Positions 41,948 through 51,355 of a stretch of DNA of 64,000 nucleotides are shown piece after piece. A model generated the notes under the pieces. It had not been told where the DNA came from and ran no database searches. It saw only the letters and a list, made by a program, of their open reading frames with translations. The position numbers were made by a program, and so were the translations under genes. This stretch comes from Rhodothermales bacterium (lineage in GTDB: Bacteria > Bacteroidota > Rhodothermia > Rhodothermales > Bin80), in NCBI GenBank assembly GCA_028278205.1, contig JANQES010000114.1:48537-112536 (forward strand), in the 5' to 3' direction. The first letter of the stretch is position 1, and every line of letters begins with the position of its first letter.

Positions 41948-42412
41948 CTATTGCTCCTGCGGCGGATAGCTCTGCCAGAGCACATTCTTAATCATCCACT
42001 TGCCGTCGATCTTCGCCAGATGCATGTAATCGATGCCCCAGGAGGCGCTGAGCTTGACGGTGGCCGTCATATCCATCACATCGTAAATCTCGATCTCCTT
42101 GGGCGCCGTCTCGGCATCGACGCGGCCTTTAGCATTCCATTTGCCGGCCAGGGCGACGAGCTGCTCGTAGGTCATCCGGCCTTCGCCGTATTCGGTGGAC
42201 TCTTTGGCGCGCCAGTAGCCTACTTTGGCGAGGTCCGGCGCGACGCTGCGTTCGATGCGTTCGGGCTCGACGTTGTAGATGCCTTCGACGTAATCGAGCA
42301 CGGCGTCGCGGACGGCCTCCCGGTCGGCCTCATCACCGGTGGTATTGGTGCCCAGCAGGAACGGGACGGCGAGCAGGAGGGCTGCGACGAGCAGTAGCGC
42401 ATAGGTTTTCAT
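41948..42412 (-). CDS. Secreted nuclear-transport-factor-2-like (lumazine-binding-type) protein
   Basis: 154 residues: signal peptide MKTYALLLVAALLLAVPFLLG, then an SnoaL/NTF2-like cone (EAVRDAVLDYVEGIYN, ERSVAPDLAKVGYWRAKESTEY, ATVKLSASWGIDYMHLAKIDGKWMIKNVLWQ). The family's pocket can bind small ligands, but members of this subgroup are mostly uncharacterised. Same strand as the FGE-like gene, separated by a repeat. Confidence 0.85.
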   Translation of the reverse strand: MKTYALLLVAALLLAVPFLLGTNTTGDEADREAVRDAVLDYVEGIYNVEPERIERSVAPDLAKVGYWRAKESTEYGEGRMTYEQLVALAGKWNAKGRVDAETAPKEIEIYDVMDMTATVKLSASWGIDYMHLAKIDGKWMIKNVLWQSYPPQEQ

Positions 42413-42485
42413 GGCGTCGGGTGGGTCAGGTGAGAAGAAGCTGGAGAAACGATTGTTTGCCCTCTACGAGGCTACAGGCGAAAGG

Positions 42486-42713
42486 TTAGGCGGTGTCTTC
42501 TTGATTGGCCTTGGCCGCCCTGGCCCGGTCGAGCATGAGGAGCGAAAAGCCCAAAAACAAAAAGATCATGCCCCCGGTCGTGGGGTCCTCCAGAAGCGCC
42601 ACGGAAGTGAAGCTTTGGAGCAGGGCCAGGCCCAGGATCAGGATGCCGAGGCCACCGCAGACAAAGCCGGCCCACTTCATCCAGGCAGAACGAGGCGTTT
42701 GTTGATCGGTCAT
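42486..42713 (-). CDS. Small two-helix membrane protein
   Basis: 75 residues, MTDQQTPRSAWMKWAGF, with two hydrophobic helices (about 15-33 and 47-61, GGMIFLFLGFSLLMLD) and a short charged tail. No family recognised. It lies between the NTF2-like and SDR genes on the same strand. Confidence 0.65.
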   Translation of the reverse strand: MTDQQTPRSAWMKWAGFVCGGLGILILGLALLQSFTSVALLEDPTTGGMIFLFLGFSLLMLDRARAAKANQEDTA

Positions 42714-42747
42714 GGCGATGCGCGTTTATCGGTAGAAAAAGCTGTCC

Positions 42748-43608
42748 TCACTCCTCAAACAACTCAGGGAATAACTCGCGAAAAGGCGGCACGGGCCGTC
42801 CATCGATGTCGGTGAAACCGTAGGCACGGGCGACGTCGGCCACTTCGAGGATCTGGCCTGAGCGCGCTATCACGTCGGCATCGGCGGCCAGGGCAGCGAC
42901 GGCGCGGCCTGTGTATTCGACGGAATGCGTCTTTTCGAGGTCGGCGATGGTATGCCAGTGGGCTTCGTCCGTCTTGAAATGGTCGAGCACTCTTTCGGTA
43001 CGCATCCACCCCGGCGCCAGCGCGATGACGGCGATGGCGTGCTCGCGCAGGTCGTGGGCCATGGCGAAGGCCATCCGGTTGACCGCCGTTTTGGCGACAT
43101 CGTAAAAGACGTTGCCGTGATACCGGGCGCCGACGGGCGAGGTGGTGTTGACGATCAGCCCCCGGCGGTGCGGCAACATCAGCGGCAGCGCCAGACGCGT
43201 CGTCGTCATCTGAGAACGCAACCCGGCGCGGAACATCAGCCGCCAGTGCTCCATGGGGATCTCCCAGAACTTGTCGAACCCGACCATGATTTCGTAGCCG
43301 CCCCAGGCATTGTTGACCAGCAGATCGAGGCGTCCGTGATCTTGCCGGACGCGTTCGAAGAGGGCTTCGATGTCGGCATCGACGGTGTGGTCGCAGCGGA
43401 CGGGGATGCCGGTGCCGCCCCGCGCCGAGACCATCTCGGCGGTCTCATCGATGGTCTCGGCGCGCTGTTGCGTCGCCGGCCCGCCCCGGACGCTGCGCCC
43501 GGTGACGTAGACCGTGGCGCCTTCGTCGCCGAGCACGAGCGCGATGCCGCGCCCGGCGCCCCGGCTGGCTCCGGTGACTACCGCTATCGTGTCGCGCAAA
43601 CGGGCCAT
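42748..43608 (-). CDS. Short-chain dehydrogenase/reductase
   Basis: 286 residues. Cofactor loop VTGASRGAGRGIA (about 12-24) and the substrate-site residues in NTTSPVGARYHGNVFYDVAKTAVN (Ser, Tyr, Lys in YDVAK). The NNAG motif reads NNAWGG. The pattern is that of the DHRS1-like SDR group. NAD(P)-dependent oxidoreductase of unknown substrate. Confidence 0.93.
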   Translation of the reverse strand: MARLRDTIAVVTGASRGAGRGIALVLGDEGATVYVTGRSVRGGPATQQRAETIDETAEMVSARGGTGIPVRCDHTVDADIEALFERVRQDHGRLDLLVNNAWGGYEIMVGFDKFWEIPMEHWRLMFRAGLRSQMTTTRLALPLMLPHRRGLIVNTTSPVGARYHGNVFYDVAKTAVNRMAFAMAHDLREHAIAVIALAPGWMRTERVLDHFKTDEAHWHTIADLEKTHSVEYTGRAVAALAADADVIARSGQILEVADVARAYGFTDIDGRPVPPFRELFPELFEE

Positions 43609-43683
43609 AGGTTGCCTGGGTTGCTTTCAGGAAAAAGTAAGGAGCCGTTTCTCACGGTTTTGCCTCGTGTACAGCTTGGCGTC

Positions 43684-43787
43684 GGTCATTGGTCATTACG
43701 CTCCCCCCGCCTTCGCGGGGGTCGCTGTCACTGGTCATTAGTGGCTCAATCCTCCACCAGTGACCAGTGACCCATGACCAGTGACCT
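43684..43787. repeat. Inverted AGTGACC heptamer repeat
   Basis: Left arm GGTCATTGGTCATTA..., right arm of perfect 7-bp units AGTGACC AGTGACC CATGACC AGTGACC (about 43758-43786). A separate CCCCCGC/GCGGGGG hairpin sits inside the left half (43703-43720). Confidence 0.8.
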
Positions 43788-43797
43788 GCCATAAATA

Positions 43798-43832
43798 ACG
43801 AGCCCGAGCTTTACGAAAAAACTCGGGCTCGT
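43798..43832 (-). terminator. Terminator after the TPR-protein gene
   Basis: Perfect 11-bp stem ACGAGCCCGAG / CTCGGGCTCGT around an A-rich loop. It lies 34 bp past the TPR gene stop on the minus strand. Confidence 0.65.
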
Positions 43833-43865
43833 CGATTGTCATCGATCAAAAAGCTAAAGAGCCGT

Positions 43866-45053
43866 TTAGTAACCGGCGCACTCTTGAATGGATTCGGCTT
43901 TTTCCGTCTGGCCGGTTTGCACGTAGGATTGGAAGAGCACCTGGCAGATCGATTGCACTTCCCGGCCATCCTCTTCGCCCAACGTTTTGGCTTTTTCCAG
44001 CGGCGTGATGGCCAGCCCGAAGAGGTCGCGCCGTTCGTTAGTGAGCGTGTCCATCTCCGACTCGCGCGACGAGATCTCGTCTGCCGAGAGCGAGCTGCGG
44101 TTTTCGCGCAGGTCGTCGTCGATTTCGTTGATGCGGTTGTTGACGGCGATGGCTTTGTTGACGTAGGCCGCGCCGAGGTTATACTGCGCATCGGTGTAGG
44201 CCTCGTCGATGCGGACGGCCTCTTTGAGTTGTTCGATGGCGTCGTCGTGCTTCTCGGCCTGAAGCAGCAACGAGCCGTAGTTGTAACGATAGACCTTATT
44301 GTCGGGGTTATCCGCGACGGTCTTGCCATAGACCTCGATGGCCCGGTCGATCTGGTTGGCCATGCCGTAGGCGTTGAGCAGCATGTTTTGCAGCTCTTCG
44401 TTGTCGGGGAAGTGTTTGGTAGCCTCTTCGAGCAGCGGCACGGCGTCGGCGGCGCGGTCGTTGGTCAGATAGATCCGCGCGAGGTAAGAAGTCACCTCGG
44501 CGTCGGGCTTGCCCTTCTCGACCGCCATTTCCAGGGGTTTGATCGCGCCGACGTCATCGCCCGAACCGATCAAGGCAAAGGCCCAGTTGACGTAGGGGCC
44601 GGTCGAGTCGGGCATGATGATCGTGCTACCCTCGAAATACATGGCCGCCTTGAGGTAGCCTGCGCTGTCGTTGGCGCTCTGCGCTTCATTAAACGCATTG
44701 ATGCCGTTTTGAAACTCGTTGAAGTACGCGAGGGTTATTTGATTCTGCACTTTCTCGACCAGCTTCGGGTTGAACGAGCCGGCTTTGTCGAAAGCATCCT
44801 TCATCTGGTTGAGGTACATCTTGTAGTCGTCGCCGGCAGATGCAGAGGCCATGGCCTGGTAGATGCGGCCTTTGACCTCGTGGGCCTTGGCATCCTCCGG
44901 CTTTTTCGCGAGCGCCTCATCGGCGAAAGACAGGGCCTCCTGGTATTGCTCTTTCTTCAGCGCTTTCTCGGCTTTCCTGACCTGGGCACTGGCAGGCAGC
45001 GCAAGGCCGCCGAAGCCCACGATAAGCGCTAACAGGATGACGAAACGTTTCAT
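43866..45053 (-). CDS. Periplasmic TPR-repeat protein
   Basis: 395 residues with a signal peptide (MKRFVILLALIVGFGGLALPASAQ) and TPR units along its length (KALKKEQYQEALSFADEALAK, YLARIYLTNDRAADAVPLLEEA, DAIEQLKEAVRIDEAYTDAQYNLGAAYVNKA). A charged coiled coil NRINEIDDDLRENRSSLSADEI follows near 300. It ends CAGY. Probably a periplasmic scaffold. Two cysteines near the C terminus (SICQ, ECAGY) may form a disulfide. Confidence 0.85.
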   Translation of the reverse strand: MKRFVILLALIVGFGGLALPASAQVRKAEKALKKEQYQEALSFADEALAKKPEDAKAHEVKGRIYQAMASASAGDDYKMYLNQMKDAFDKAGSFNPKLVEKVQNQITLAYFNEFQNGINAFNEAQSANDSAGYLKAAMYFEGSTIIMPDSTGPYVNWAFALIGSGDDVGAIKPLEMAVEKGKPDAEVTSYLARIYLTNDRAADAVPLLEEATKHFPDNEELQNMLLNAYGMANQIDRAIEVYGKTVADNPDNKVYRYNYGSLLLQAEKHDDAIEQLKEAVRIDEAYTDAQYNLGAAYVNKAIAVNNRINEIDDDLRENRSSLSADEISSRESEMDTLTNERRDLFGLAITPLEKAKTLGEEDGREVQSICQVLFQSYVQTGQTEKAESIQECAGY

Positions 45054-45126
45054 AACGGTGTACCAACGGTGTAGAGAGTGGGACGGTTTGGACTACCTGA
45101 CGCTACGCCACGCGCCCTCGACAAAG

Positions 45127-45203
45127 AGATAGCGATGGGGATAGCAGATAGCCGATGGGATTACTGCACGATCCGACATCCGCTATCTGACATCCGCTAT
45201 CCG
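45127..45203. repeat. Inverted GATAGCC/CGCTATC heptamer repeat
   Basis: Left arm GATAGCGATGGGGATAGCAG..., right arm CGACATC CGCTATC TGACATC CGCTATC. Located upstream of the TPR-protein gene, between it and the MMPL gene. Confidence 0.75.
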
Positions 45204-45281
45204 CCCGGCACGTTTGCGGTCTCTGGGGCGAGTATCAGATGCTAAGTGTATGTTCACGCTGGAATTCGCTTTCCGTTCCGA

Positions 45282-47846
45282 TCACGAGACCATCTCCGTA
45301 GCCGAAGGGTGCGGCTGTGGAGTCTCGCGGCGGTCTTCGAGCCATTGCAACAGCGCCGGCAAGAACAACAACGCCGCCAGCAGCGTCGTGCCGATGCCCA
45401 CGACGGCCAACGCGCCGATGGTGTTAAGCCCCGGATGAAAGCTCAAAAGCAACCCCGCAAAGCCGATCATCGTCGTCAGCGCGCCCATCGTCACGTGCTC
45501 GCCCGTCGAGCGCAGCACCGCCCGGATCGAGCCCGGTCCCTCTTCGCGGTACCGATGCACCATGTGCGCGCCGGCGTCGTTGCCGATGCCCAGCACCGCC
45601 GGCAACACCACGAGGTTGTAGAAATTCAGCTTCATCGCGAAGATTTCCATAAACAGGGCCATCCACAATACCCCGACGAAGAGCGGCAGCAGCGCCAGCA
45701 GCGCCCAGCGTAATTTGCCGAAGTTGGCCCACATCAACAGCGCCACGACGACGAACGTCGCCAGCACCATCCACGGCGCCTCGCGTTGCATCAGGCGCAG
45801 CATATCCGCCGCCACGAGCGAGGGCGAACCGGCGTGATAGACCGTGCCGTCTTCGGTCTCGATGACGCCGATGTCCTCAGAAAACGCGATAGACATCCGC
45901 CCATCCGAAAGCCCGACATCCGGAAAAATCGTCACGAAACCGCCCAGCTCGCCCGATTTCGAGGTGAATTGCTTTTTGAGGAATTCGGGGATGTCTTCGA
46001 TGGCGATGGGCGCGCGGGTTTGCGCGGCGCGGCGCAGCCGGTCGAGGTCTTCCGAGGCCTCGGCTTCGACGAACGGATCGGCCAGCAGGCTGTCTCGGAT
46101 GAAGCCGATGCGGGCGAGTTTTTGCTGTTGTTCGGCTTCGGTCGTGGGGAAGCGTTCTTGCAGGCTTTCGACGCGGCGGATCGTGGTATAAAACGTGTCG
46201 GCATCGACCACGCGCTCGTTGGGGGTCTCCTGCACGGCGCGCACCGCCGCCACCACCGCCGGCACCTCCACCGGATCATCGACGACGACGTAGGCCGGGT
46301 TGCGGCGGCTGCGGTCGCTGAAGGCTTTGCGCACGCGGCTGTTGACGGCGATCCACTCTTCGTAGGTCGGCTCCAACTCGCCCGTTCGGTATTCGAAGGC
46401 CAGGCGCGGCATCAGCACGATGCCGGCGATGACCGCTGCGAGGCTGCCCAGCACGATGCCGCGCGCCGCCGGAAAGCGTTTGCCCATGACCTTCGAGGAG
46501 GCCGTTACCGGCGCGGCGCTTTCCAGGTTCAACAGCGGCGTGCGTTCGAGGACGGCCAGCAGCGCCGGCATCACCACGGTCATCGCCACGAGGGCGAAGA
46601 GCACACCCGTGCCGGCGATGAAGCCGAACTCGCTGAAGCCCTTGAAATCGGCGACGACGAGGATGTAGAGCGCTGCCGCCGTCGTCAACGCGCCGACGGT
46701 GATGGCCTGGCCGGTGCTCGTAAAGGTCCGTTCCGCCGCATCGATCACCGATTGCCCGGCGCCGCGTTCTTCGGTGTAGCGCGCATAGAAATGGATGCCG
46801 TAGTCGATGCCGAGGCCGAAGAGCACCAGCCCCAGCGTCGAGGTCATCAGGTTGAGCGCATCGAAGGCCAGATAGGCCACGCCGAAGGTCCACGCCAGGC
46901 TCATCAACAGCGGCAGGCCGATGAGCAGAGCTTTGACGGGCGTCCGGAGCAATTCCTTGCCGAACACCCGGAGGTCGAAGCGGCTGCCGGCCTGCGCGCG
47001 GTAGGCTTTGTAGAAGAAATACGAGACCACCGTCAAGAGCACGCACAGAATCCCAATGCCGAACGAGCCGAGCACGTCGTCGGTGATCCTGCGCACCTCG
47101 ATGCGCTGGCGCCAGAGCCGCCCGGCCAGCGTCGTCTCCATCTCCGGATGAAACGAGGCCGGCCCAACCCCCGCGATCAAACCCTCAAAATCGCCGTAGA
47201 GCCGTTCGATGTAGGAGATGTTGGTCGAGGAGCCGGCGGGGAAAAACCGGATGACGAGCGTCGTGCTATCGGGCGAGACGCGGTATTCCGTGCCGACGAT
47301 GGCGTCGTAGGCCTCGCGCATCTCCTCGGCAGGATCGGCCTCTTCTTCCTCTTCTTCTTCGTCATCGAGATCGAAAAAGAACGGATTGGCCTCCAGCTTG
47401 GCCTCTTCGATCTTGTCCTGAAGAAACGTTTCGAGGCGGTCGAGTTCTTCGGGCGTGGCGAAGTAGAGGGCGTTGTCCTGGAGGAATTCGGTGTCGCGGC
47501 GCAGCTCGGCGCGGATGAAATACGCATCGCCCGAACGCGCGTCTTGCAACTCAAGTGCTTTGGGCACGAGCGCTTCGGCAAAGGCAAGGTTGGCCTCGAA
47601 CGACGGGCTCTCAATAGCCATATCGACCGACGTCTCGCCGCCGCCGACGGTCTCTTTGAGCCGCTCCAACGCCTTGACGCTCTCGTAATGCGACGGAATC
47701 AGGTTGGCGATATCCTGATCGATACGCAGGTTTTGCGCATAATAGACCCCGATGGCCGAAAAGAGCGCCGCCGCTCCCAGCACCCACCAGGCCCGGCGCA
47801 CCACCCACCGTATAAACGGCCTTAATGCTTCAAAAAAACGATTCAT
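45282..47846 (-). CDS. MMPL/RND-family membrane transporter
   Basis: 854 residues with two six-helix bundles typical of MMPL/HpnN-type exporters. The first TM (about 15-35) is followed by a large periplasmic loop with an acidic run DDEEEEEEEAD near 165. The RND motif regions LGIDYGIHFYARYTEERG (about 345) and GIGNDAGAHMVHRYREEG (about 760) are present. Two base pairs separate it from the upstream membrane gene, so the two are co-expressed. Likely exports a lipid or lipophilic molecule; substrate unknown. Confidence 0.9.
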   Translation of the reverse strand: MNRFFEALRPFIRWVVRRAWWVLGAAALFSAIGVYYAQNLRIDQDIANLIPSHYESVKALERLKETVGGGETSVDMAIESPSFEANLAFAEALVPKALELQDARSGDAYFIRAELRRDTEFLQDNALYFATPEELDRLETFLQDKIEEAKLEANPFFFDLDDEEEEEEEADPAEEMREAYDAIVGTEYRVSPDSTTLVIRFFPAGSSTNISYIERLYGDFEGLIAGVGPASFHPEMETTLAGRLWRQRIEVRRITDDVLGSFGIGILCVLLTVVSYFFYKAYRAQAGSRFDLRVFGKELLRTPVKALLIGLPLLMSLAWTFGVAYLAFDALNLMTSTLGLVLFGLGIDYGIHFYARYTEERGAGQSVIDAAERTFTSTGQAITVGALTTAAALYILVVADFKGFSEFGFIAGTGVLFALVAMTVVMPALLAVLERTPLLNLESAAPVTASSKVMGKRFPAARGIVLGSLAAVIAGIVLMPRLAFEYRTGELEPTYEEWIAVNSRVRKAFSDRSRRNPAYVVVDDPVEVPAVVAAVRAVQETPNERVVDADTFYTTIRRVESLQERFPTTEAEQQQKLARIGFIRDSLLADPFVEAEASEDLDRLRRAAQTRAPIAIEDIPEFLKKQFTSKSGELGGFVTIFPDVGLSDGRMSIAFSEDIGVIETEDGTVYHAGSPSLVAADMLRLMQREAPWMVLATFVVVALLMWANFGKLRWALLALLPLFVGVLWMALFMEIFAMKLNFYNLVVLPAVLGIGNDAGAHMVHRYREEGPGSIRAVLRSTGEHVTMGALTTMIGFAGLLLSFHPGLNTIGALAVVGIGTTLLAALLFLPALLQWLEDRRETPQPHPSATEMVS

Positions 47847-47847
47847 C

Positions 47848-48843
47848 TTAAAAAACCTCCTCCGGCTCCGGCAGCGCCTCCGGCTCAGACGATGTCGGTT
47901 CGACCGGCAGCACGTCGTTGCGGCGGCGGCGGTCGAGCAGCGAGAGCGCGGAGAAAAACGCCACGTTGAGCACTTTCCGGAGCACGACGATGACGCCGAG
48001 CATCCCGAAAACGCCAGCCTCCGAGATGCCGACCACGCCCGAAAGGCTCACGCCGAGACCCAGGAAAATCAAGTCGTGGTTGGGGATGAACGGGATGCGC
48101 GTGACGATGATCGACGCCGCCGCGAAGGTCAACCAGACGGGCAACGGCACCTCGGGCATCGCCACGGCCCACATGCCGATCTGAAACATCTGCCCGACGA
48201 CGTTACGCGCCAGGTGGACGAGAAAGATCAGGTTGGCCGTCTTGAAGGCCATCGAAAACAGGTACTTCCGAAGCCGCACCGCCAGCGCCGCCAGTAACAC
48301 CGCTGTCACCGCGCCGCCCACGAGGTAGGCCGTCTCCTGCTGCCCGATCCACTCGGCCACGTTGATCTGCCCGGTGAAAAGAAAAACGGCCACCAGCACC
48401 ACCGCGATCATCGTCGACGCCGCCGAGGAGACGATGTTTTGATCGCGGATCGTTTTGAGGATGTCCAGGTCCGAAAGGCCGACGTTTTTGCGCGCCCACG
48501 TGTAGAAATAAAGCTCGCCCGAATAGCCGAGGACGTCGGTGTTGTAGATGCGCTTTTTGAGGAACGCCGAGACGCTCCGCCACGCATCGAACGTCCAGGT
48601 GATGCGGTAGACGCACAACTCGGCGAAGGGCACCAGGAAGTAGAGCACCAGCAGAAAGACGTAGAAAAGCGGATGCACCGGCAACGCGGCGAGGATCTCC
48701 GCCCAACTGACGCCCCGGAGTTCGAAGATCAGGTAGGCGATGATGCCGAGGGCAAAGAGCGCCTGCACGCCTTTGATGACGCGGCGTCCTTGCTTCGACT
48801 CCACAAACCGGCTCCATCGCACTTTTACGTCGCCTTCCTTCAT
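47848..48843 (-). CDS. LPG-synthase-like (UPF0104) integral membrane protein
   Basis: 331 residues from ATG 48843 (MKEGDVKVRW), with eight or so hydrophobic helices and the pattern of the flippase/lysylphosphatidylglycerol-synthase TM family (RVIKGVQALFALGIIAYLIFELRGVSW; FAELCVYRITW; IPFIPNHDLIFLGLGVSLSG). No aminoacyl-transfer domain is attached. Directly upstream of the MMPL gene with a two-base gap; together they suggest a lipid-handling unit. The C-terminal tail is Pro/Glu-rich. Confidence 0.8.
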   Translation of the reverse strand: MKEGDVKVRWSRFVESKQGRRVIKGVQALFALGIIAYLIFELRGVSWAEILAALPVHPLFYVFLLVLYFLVPFAELCVYRITWTFDAWRSVSAFLKKRIYNTDVLGYSGELYFYTWARKNVGLSDLDILKTIRDQNIVSSAASTMIAVVLVAVFLFTGQINVAEWIGQQETAYLVGGAVTAVLLAALAVRLRKYLFSMAFKTANLIFLVHLARNVVGQMFQIGMWAVAMPEVPLPVWLTFAAASIIVTRIPFIPNHDLIFLGLGVSLSGVVGISEAGVFGMLGVIVVLRKVLNVAFFSALSLLDRRRRNDVLPVEPTSSEPEALPEPEEVF

Positions 48844-48870
48844 GCGGGATGATCTATTGTTGGCAGTTCC

Positions 48871-49037
48871 AGCCCCGTAGGGGCGTCCTGTTTGTAGCAA
48901 GTCGCACCAACGCCCGGCAAGCTCCGTAGGAGCGGCCTGTTAAAAAGAATCTAGCTTCCCTCTTTGAACAGGTCGCTCCTACGGAGCTTTTTTGTTTTTT
49001 AGCCTTTGTGCTACAAACAGGACGCCCCTACGGGGCT
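48871..49037. repeat. Nested inverted repeat (GTAGGGGCGTCCTG outer, CTCCGTAGGAGC inner)
   Basis: Outer arms AGCCCCGTAGGGGCGTCC... and complement ending CCCTACGGGGCT; inner arms AAGCTCCGTAGGAGCGGCC and GGTCGCTCCTACGGAGCTT. Both families also occur at 40142-40388 in the same order. A T-run follows the inner stem, so it might end transcription. Confidence 0.85.
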
Positions 49038-49259
49038 TATGGAGAGCAGCGATGATAGGTTCGCCGAACGGGACGTACCTGGCATCGCCTCAATCCAGAC
49101 CTACTGAACCCCCATCCTCCTCGTGGGATTCAGGACAACCATGGAGTTTAATATTAAGTTTCGCCAAAATGAGCCGTCTGGGCGAACCAATTCATGATCG
49201 CCAGAGTGATGATTCCTACTTTTTCCTGAAAGTCTCTCTTCCAAAACCGTGTTTTAGCG
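49038..49259. other. Gap upstream of the HTTM pair
   Basis: About 220 bp with no gene recognised and moderate base composition; presumably the promoter of the HTTM pair, but no element stands out. Confidence 0.3.
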
Positions 49260-49799
49260 ATGCAACACTACAAGAAAGGAGGCCGGCTGATCGTGGGGAC
49301 GCTCATCGTCTATGCCATCCTGGTGCTGTTTCACCTGGGGCATTTCGGCGATGTGTGGCCGCCCCGCGAGACGCGGCACGAACTGGGCGAATTCTGGCCC
49401 TTGAGCATCTACCCGATGTTTTCGCGCGGCGGCCATCCCTGGGTGCGCTCGCACATGCGCGAGGTGGCCGACGTCTCGGATCCGCACCTCTGGCAACCGC
49501 GCGGCTTCGACGACCTGCCGGGCACGCCCTATGCCCTCGGCCCGCGCGGTATCAACCAGAACGATATCGCCAACTTCATCTCTAAAGCGCGCACCTGGGA
49601 TGCGCAACGCGTGGCCGGCATCCGCAGCGTCTTCGAAGACGACCTCCGCCAGAAAAACCTGCTCGTCTACCGCGCCGACGGCACCATCGTCGGCGACTCG
49701 GTCTCGGTGGTCTTCACGCCGTTCCTGCTGATGGCTCCGGACACGACGTACTTCAACCCGACCCTGGAGTATCAAACCGCAACCAGCGCCTCGCCATGA
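49260..49799 (+). CDS. Hypothetical membrane-anchored protein, HTTM partner
   Basis: 179 residues with one N-terminal membrane anchor (LIVGTLIVYAILVLFHLGHFG) and a periplasmic domain (EFWPLSIYPMFSRGGHPW, NLLVYRADGTIVGDSVSVVF). Such small proteins recur beside HTTM-domain genes. Its stop overlaps the HTTM start by four bases (ATGA). Function unknown; it may be the substrate-binding or regulatory subunit of the pair. Confidence 0.75.
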   Translation: MQHYKKGGRLIVGTLIVYAILVLFHLGHFGDVWPPRETRHELGEFWPLSIYPMFSRGGHPWVRSHMREVADVSDPHLWQPRGFDDLPGTPYALGPRGINQNDIANFISKARTWDAQRVAGIRSVFEDDLRQKNLLVYRADGTIVGDSVSVVFTPFLLMAPDTTYFNPTLEYQTATSASP

Positions 49800-50698
49800 T
49801 TGAAAAGCTGCTGCAAAACCTCTTCGACTACGAGCGCAAAGAGACCGTCGGCGAGATCGTCTTCTACCGCTTTTTCGAACTCTTCGTGGTCTACTGGGCG
49901 CTGCTCTACGCCTGGCAGTGGGGGCCGTATCTCTCGCGCCTCAAAGACGTGGTGCTGCCGCTGGGCATCGCCGAGTACATCGACATCACGTTTATGTTCG
50001 AGAACAACCTGGGCATCGTCAACGCGATCGTGATGACGGTGATGCTGGCGCTGGGCTTTTTGCGGATCTGGCGCTACGGCTACCTCGGCGCCATCCTCTC
50101 GTTCCACCTGCACTACGCCGCCCGCTACAGCCAGGGTGAGATCTCGCACGGCTCGAACCTCATCGGCACGACCATCCTCTTCTTCGCCGTGGCGACGCTG
50201 GCGTTTCAACATCGCAAAGAGATCCGGCGGACGGTGCTGGGAATGTGCTATTTCTTCTACGGCATCGGCTACACGAGCGCGGCGCTGTGCAAGCTCGTCG
50301 CCACCGGCCCGACATGGCCCGCCGGGCGCCACCTCTGGATGTGGATCCAGGAACGCACGGTCGATACCTTCTCGCTGACGGGCTCGGTCGATTACAACTG
50401 GCTCCAACAACTGGCGCTCGACAACGGCTTCATCGCCACAGCCATTCTGACGTTCGGGCTGCTGGTGGAGTTGTTCGCGGTTTTGATGTGGTTTAAGCGG
50501 TTCCGCCCCATCATCATGCCCCTGCTGGCGGGGATGCACATCGGCATCATGGTGGTGATGAGGCTGGACTTCGTCTCTAACACGCTCCTGCTAGTGTTTC
50601 TGGCCTTCACCTGGGCCGCCCTGATCGACTGGGGCCTGCGCCGCCTCAATGTCAGCACGTTCGATACGATTAAAAAGCTGAGCCTGCGTTGGGCTTGA
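49796..50698 (+). CDS. HTTM-domain membrane protein
   Basis: 300 residues with about seven membrane helices and the HTTM/VKGC-like pattern (FYRFFELFVVYWALLYAW; HLHYAARYSQGEISHGSNL; CYFFYGIGYTSAALCKL; LLAGMHIGIMVVMRLDFVSN). The HTTM family includes the membrane part of gamma-glutamyl carboxylase, but most bacterial members have no known reaction. Coupled to the upstream gene by ATGA overlap. Confidence 0.85.
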   Translation: MIEKLLQNLFDYERKETVGEIVFYRFFELFVVYWALLYAWQWGPYLSRLKDVVLPLGIAEYIDITFMFENNLGIVNAIVMTVMLALGFLRIWRYGYLGAILSFHLHYAARYSQGEISHGSNLIGTTILFFAVATLAFQHRKEIRRTVLGMCYFFYGIGYTSAALCKLVATGPTWPAGRHLWMWIQERTVDTFSLTGSVDYNWLQQLALDNGFIATAILTFGLLVELFAVLMWFKRFRPIIMPLLAGMHIGIMVVMRLDFVSNTLLLVFLAFTWAALIDWGLRRLNVSTFDTIKKLSLRWA

Positions 50699-50724
50699 TG
50701 CGTGAAACGTGAAGACGACCGCAC

Positions 50725-50877
50725 CATTCCCCCTTCGAAGGGGGACAGCGACCGGCAAACGTATGTGCAGCCGGACGCAGGGGGATGTTCGCGCGGCTGA
50801 TGAAGAGCTTTTTTAGAGGGCCGCACGAACATCCCCCGCCCCTCCTTCGTCGGGGCACCCCCTTCGAAGGGGGAATT
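50725..50877. repeat. Nested CCCCCTTCGAAGGGGG / GGGGGATGTTCG inverted repeat
   Basis: Two self-complementary CCCCCTTCGAAGGGGG blocks (50729-50744 and about 50857-50873) flank inner arms GGGGGATGTTCGCGCGGC and GGGCCGCACGAACATCCCCC. Between the HTTM gene and a hypothetical gene. Confidence 0.85.
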
Positions 50878-50902
50878 TTGGCCGTGCCCTCCCAAAATAT
50901 CG

Positions 50903-51355
50903 ATGACAATGACCCGCGTCGTCACCACTCTTGAGGAAGCCAAAGCGGCCCTCGATTATTTCAACGGTTTCCACGACGGGTTTATCAAGACGCTCTCTGT
51001 GATTTCTCACGATGTGTTTGAAGCACGGGGCGTGCAGGCGAGTTCGGCGCGGTTGGATCTGGAAATCATCTTCGCCCATTACAACTACCAGCAGGATACC
51101 CGGCCTGCCGATCAACGAATCACGGCGCGGTTTTTTGAGGTGATGGATCTGTCGGTCGATTTCAGCGGGCAGTTGCACGAATGGTCGGTCTACGAGATGT
51201 TCATCGCTGATGCGCGGCGTGTGTTGGAGGAGGGACGGGAGGAAGCCTGTTTAAAGGCCGCGCTCGTGCAATCTCGGCTGATGGATAACCGGGAATGGCA
51301 GCGGCACGAGGATGTCAGCTTTACGTTTCGGCGGGCTGAGTTTGTGGAGGTTTAA
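50903..51355 (+). CDS. Hypothetical protein
   Basis: 150 residues (MTMTRVVTTLEEAKAALDYFNGFHDGFIKTLSV...), an alpha/beta soluble protein with no signal or motif. The YFNGFHDGFI stretch recalls a family of short immunity-type proteins, but there is no toxin gene nearby, so this is weak. Function not recognised. Confidence 0.6.
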   Translation: MTMTRVVTTLEEAKAALDYFNGFHDGFIKTLSVISHDVFEARGVQASSARLDLEIIFAHYNYQQDTRPADQRITARFFEVMDLSVDFSGQLHEWSVYEMFIADARRVLEEGREEACLKAALVQSRLMDNREWQRHEDVSFTFRRAEFVEV

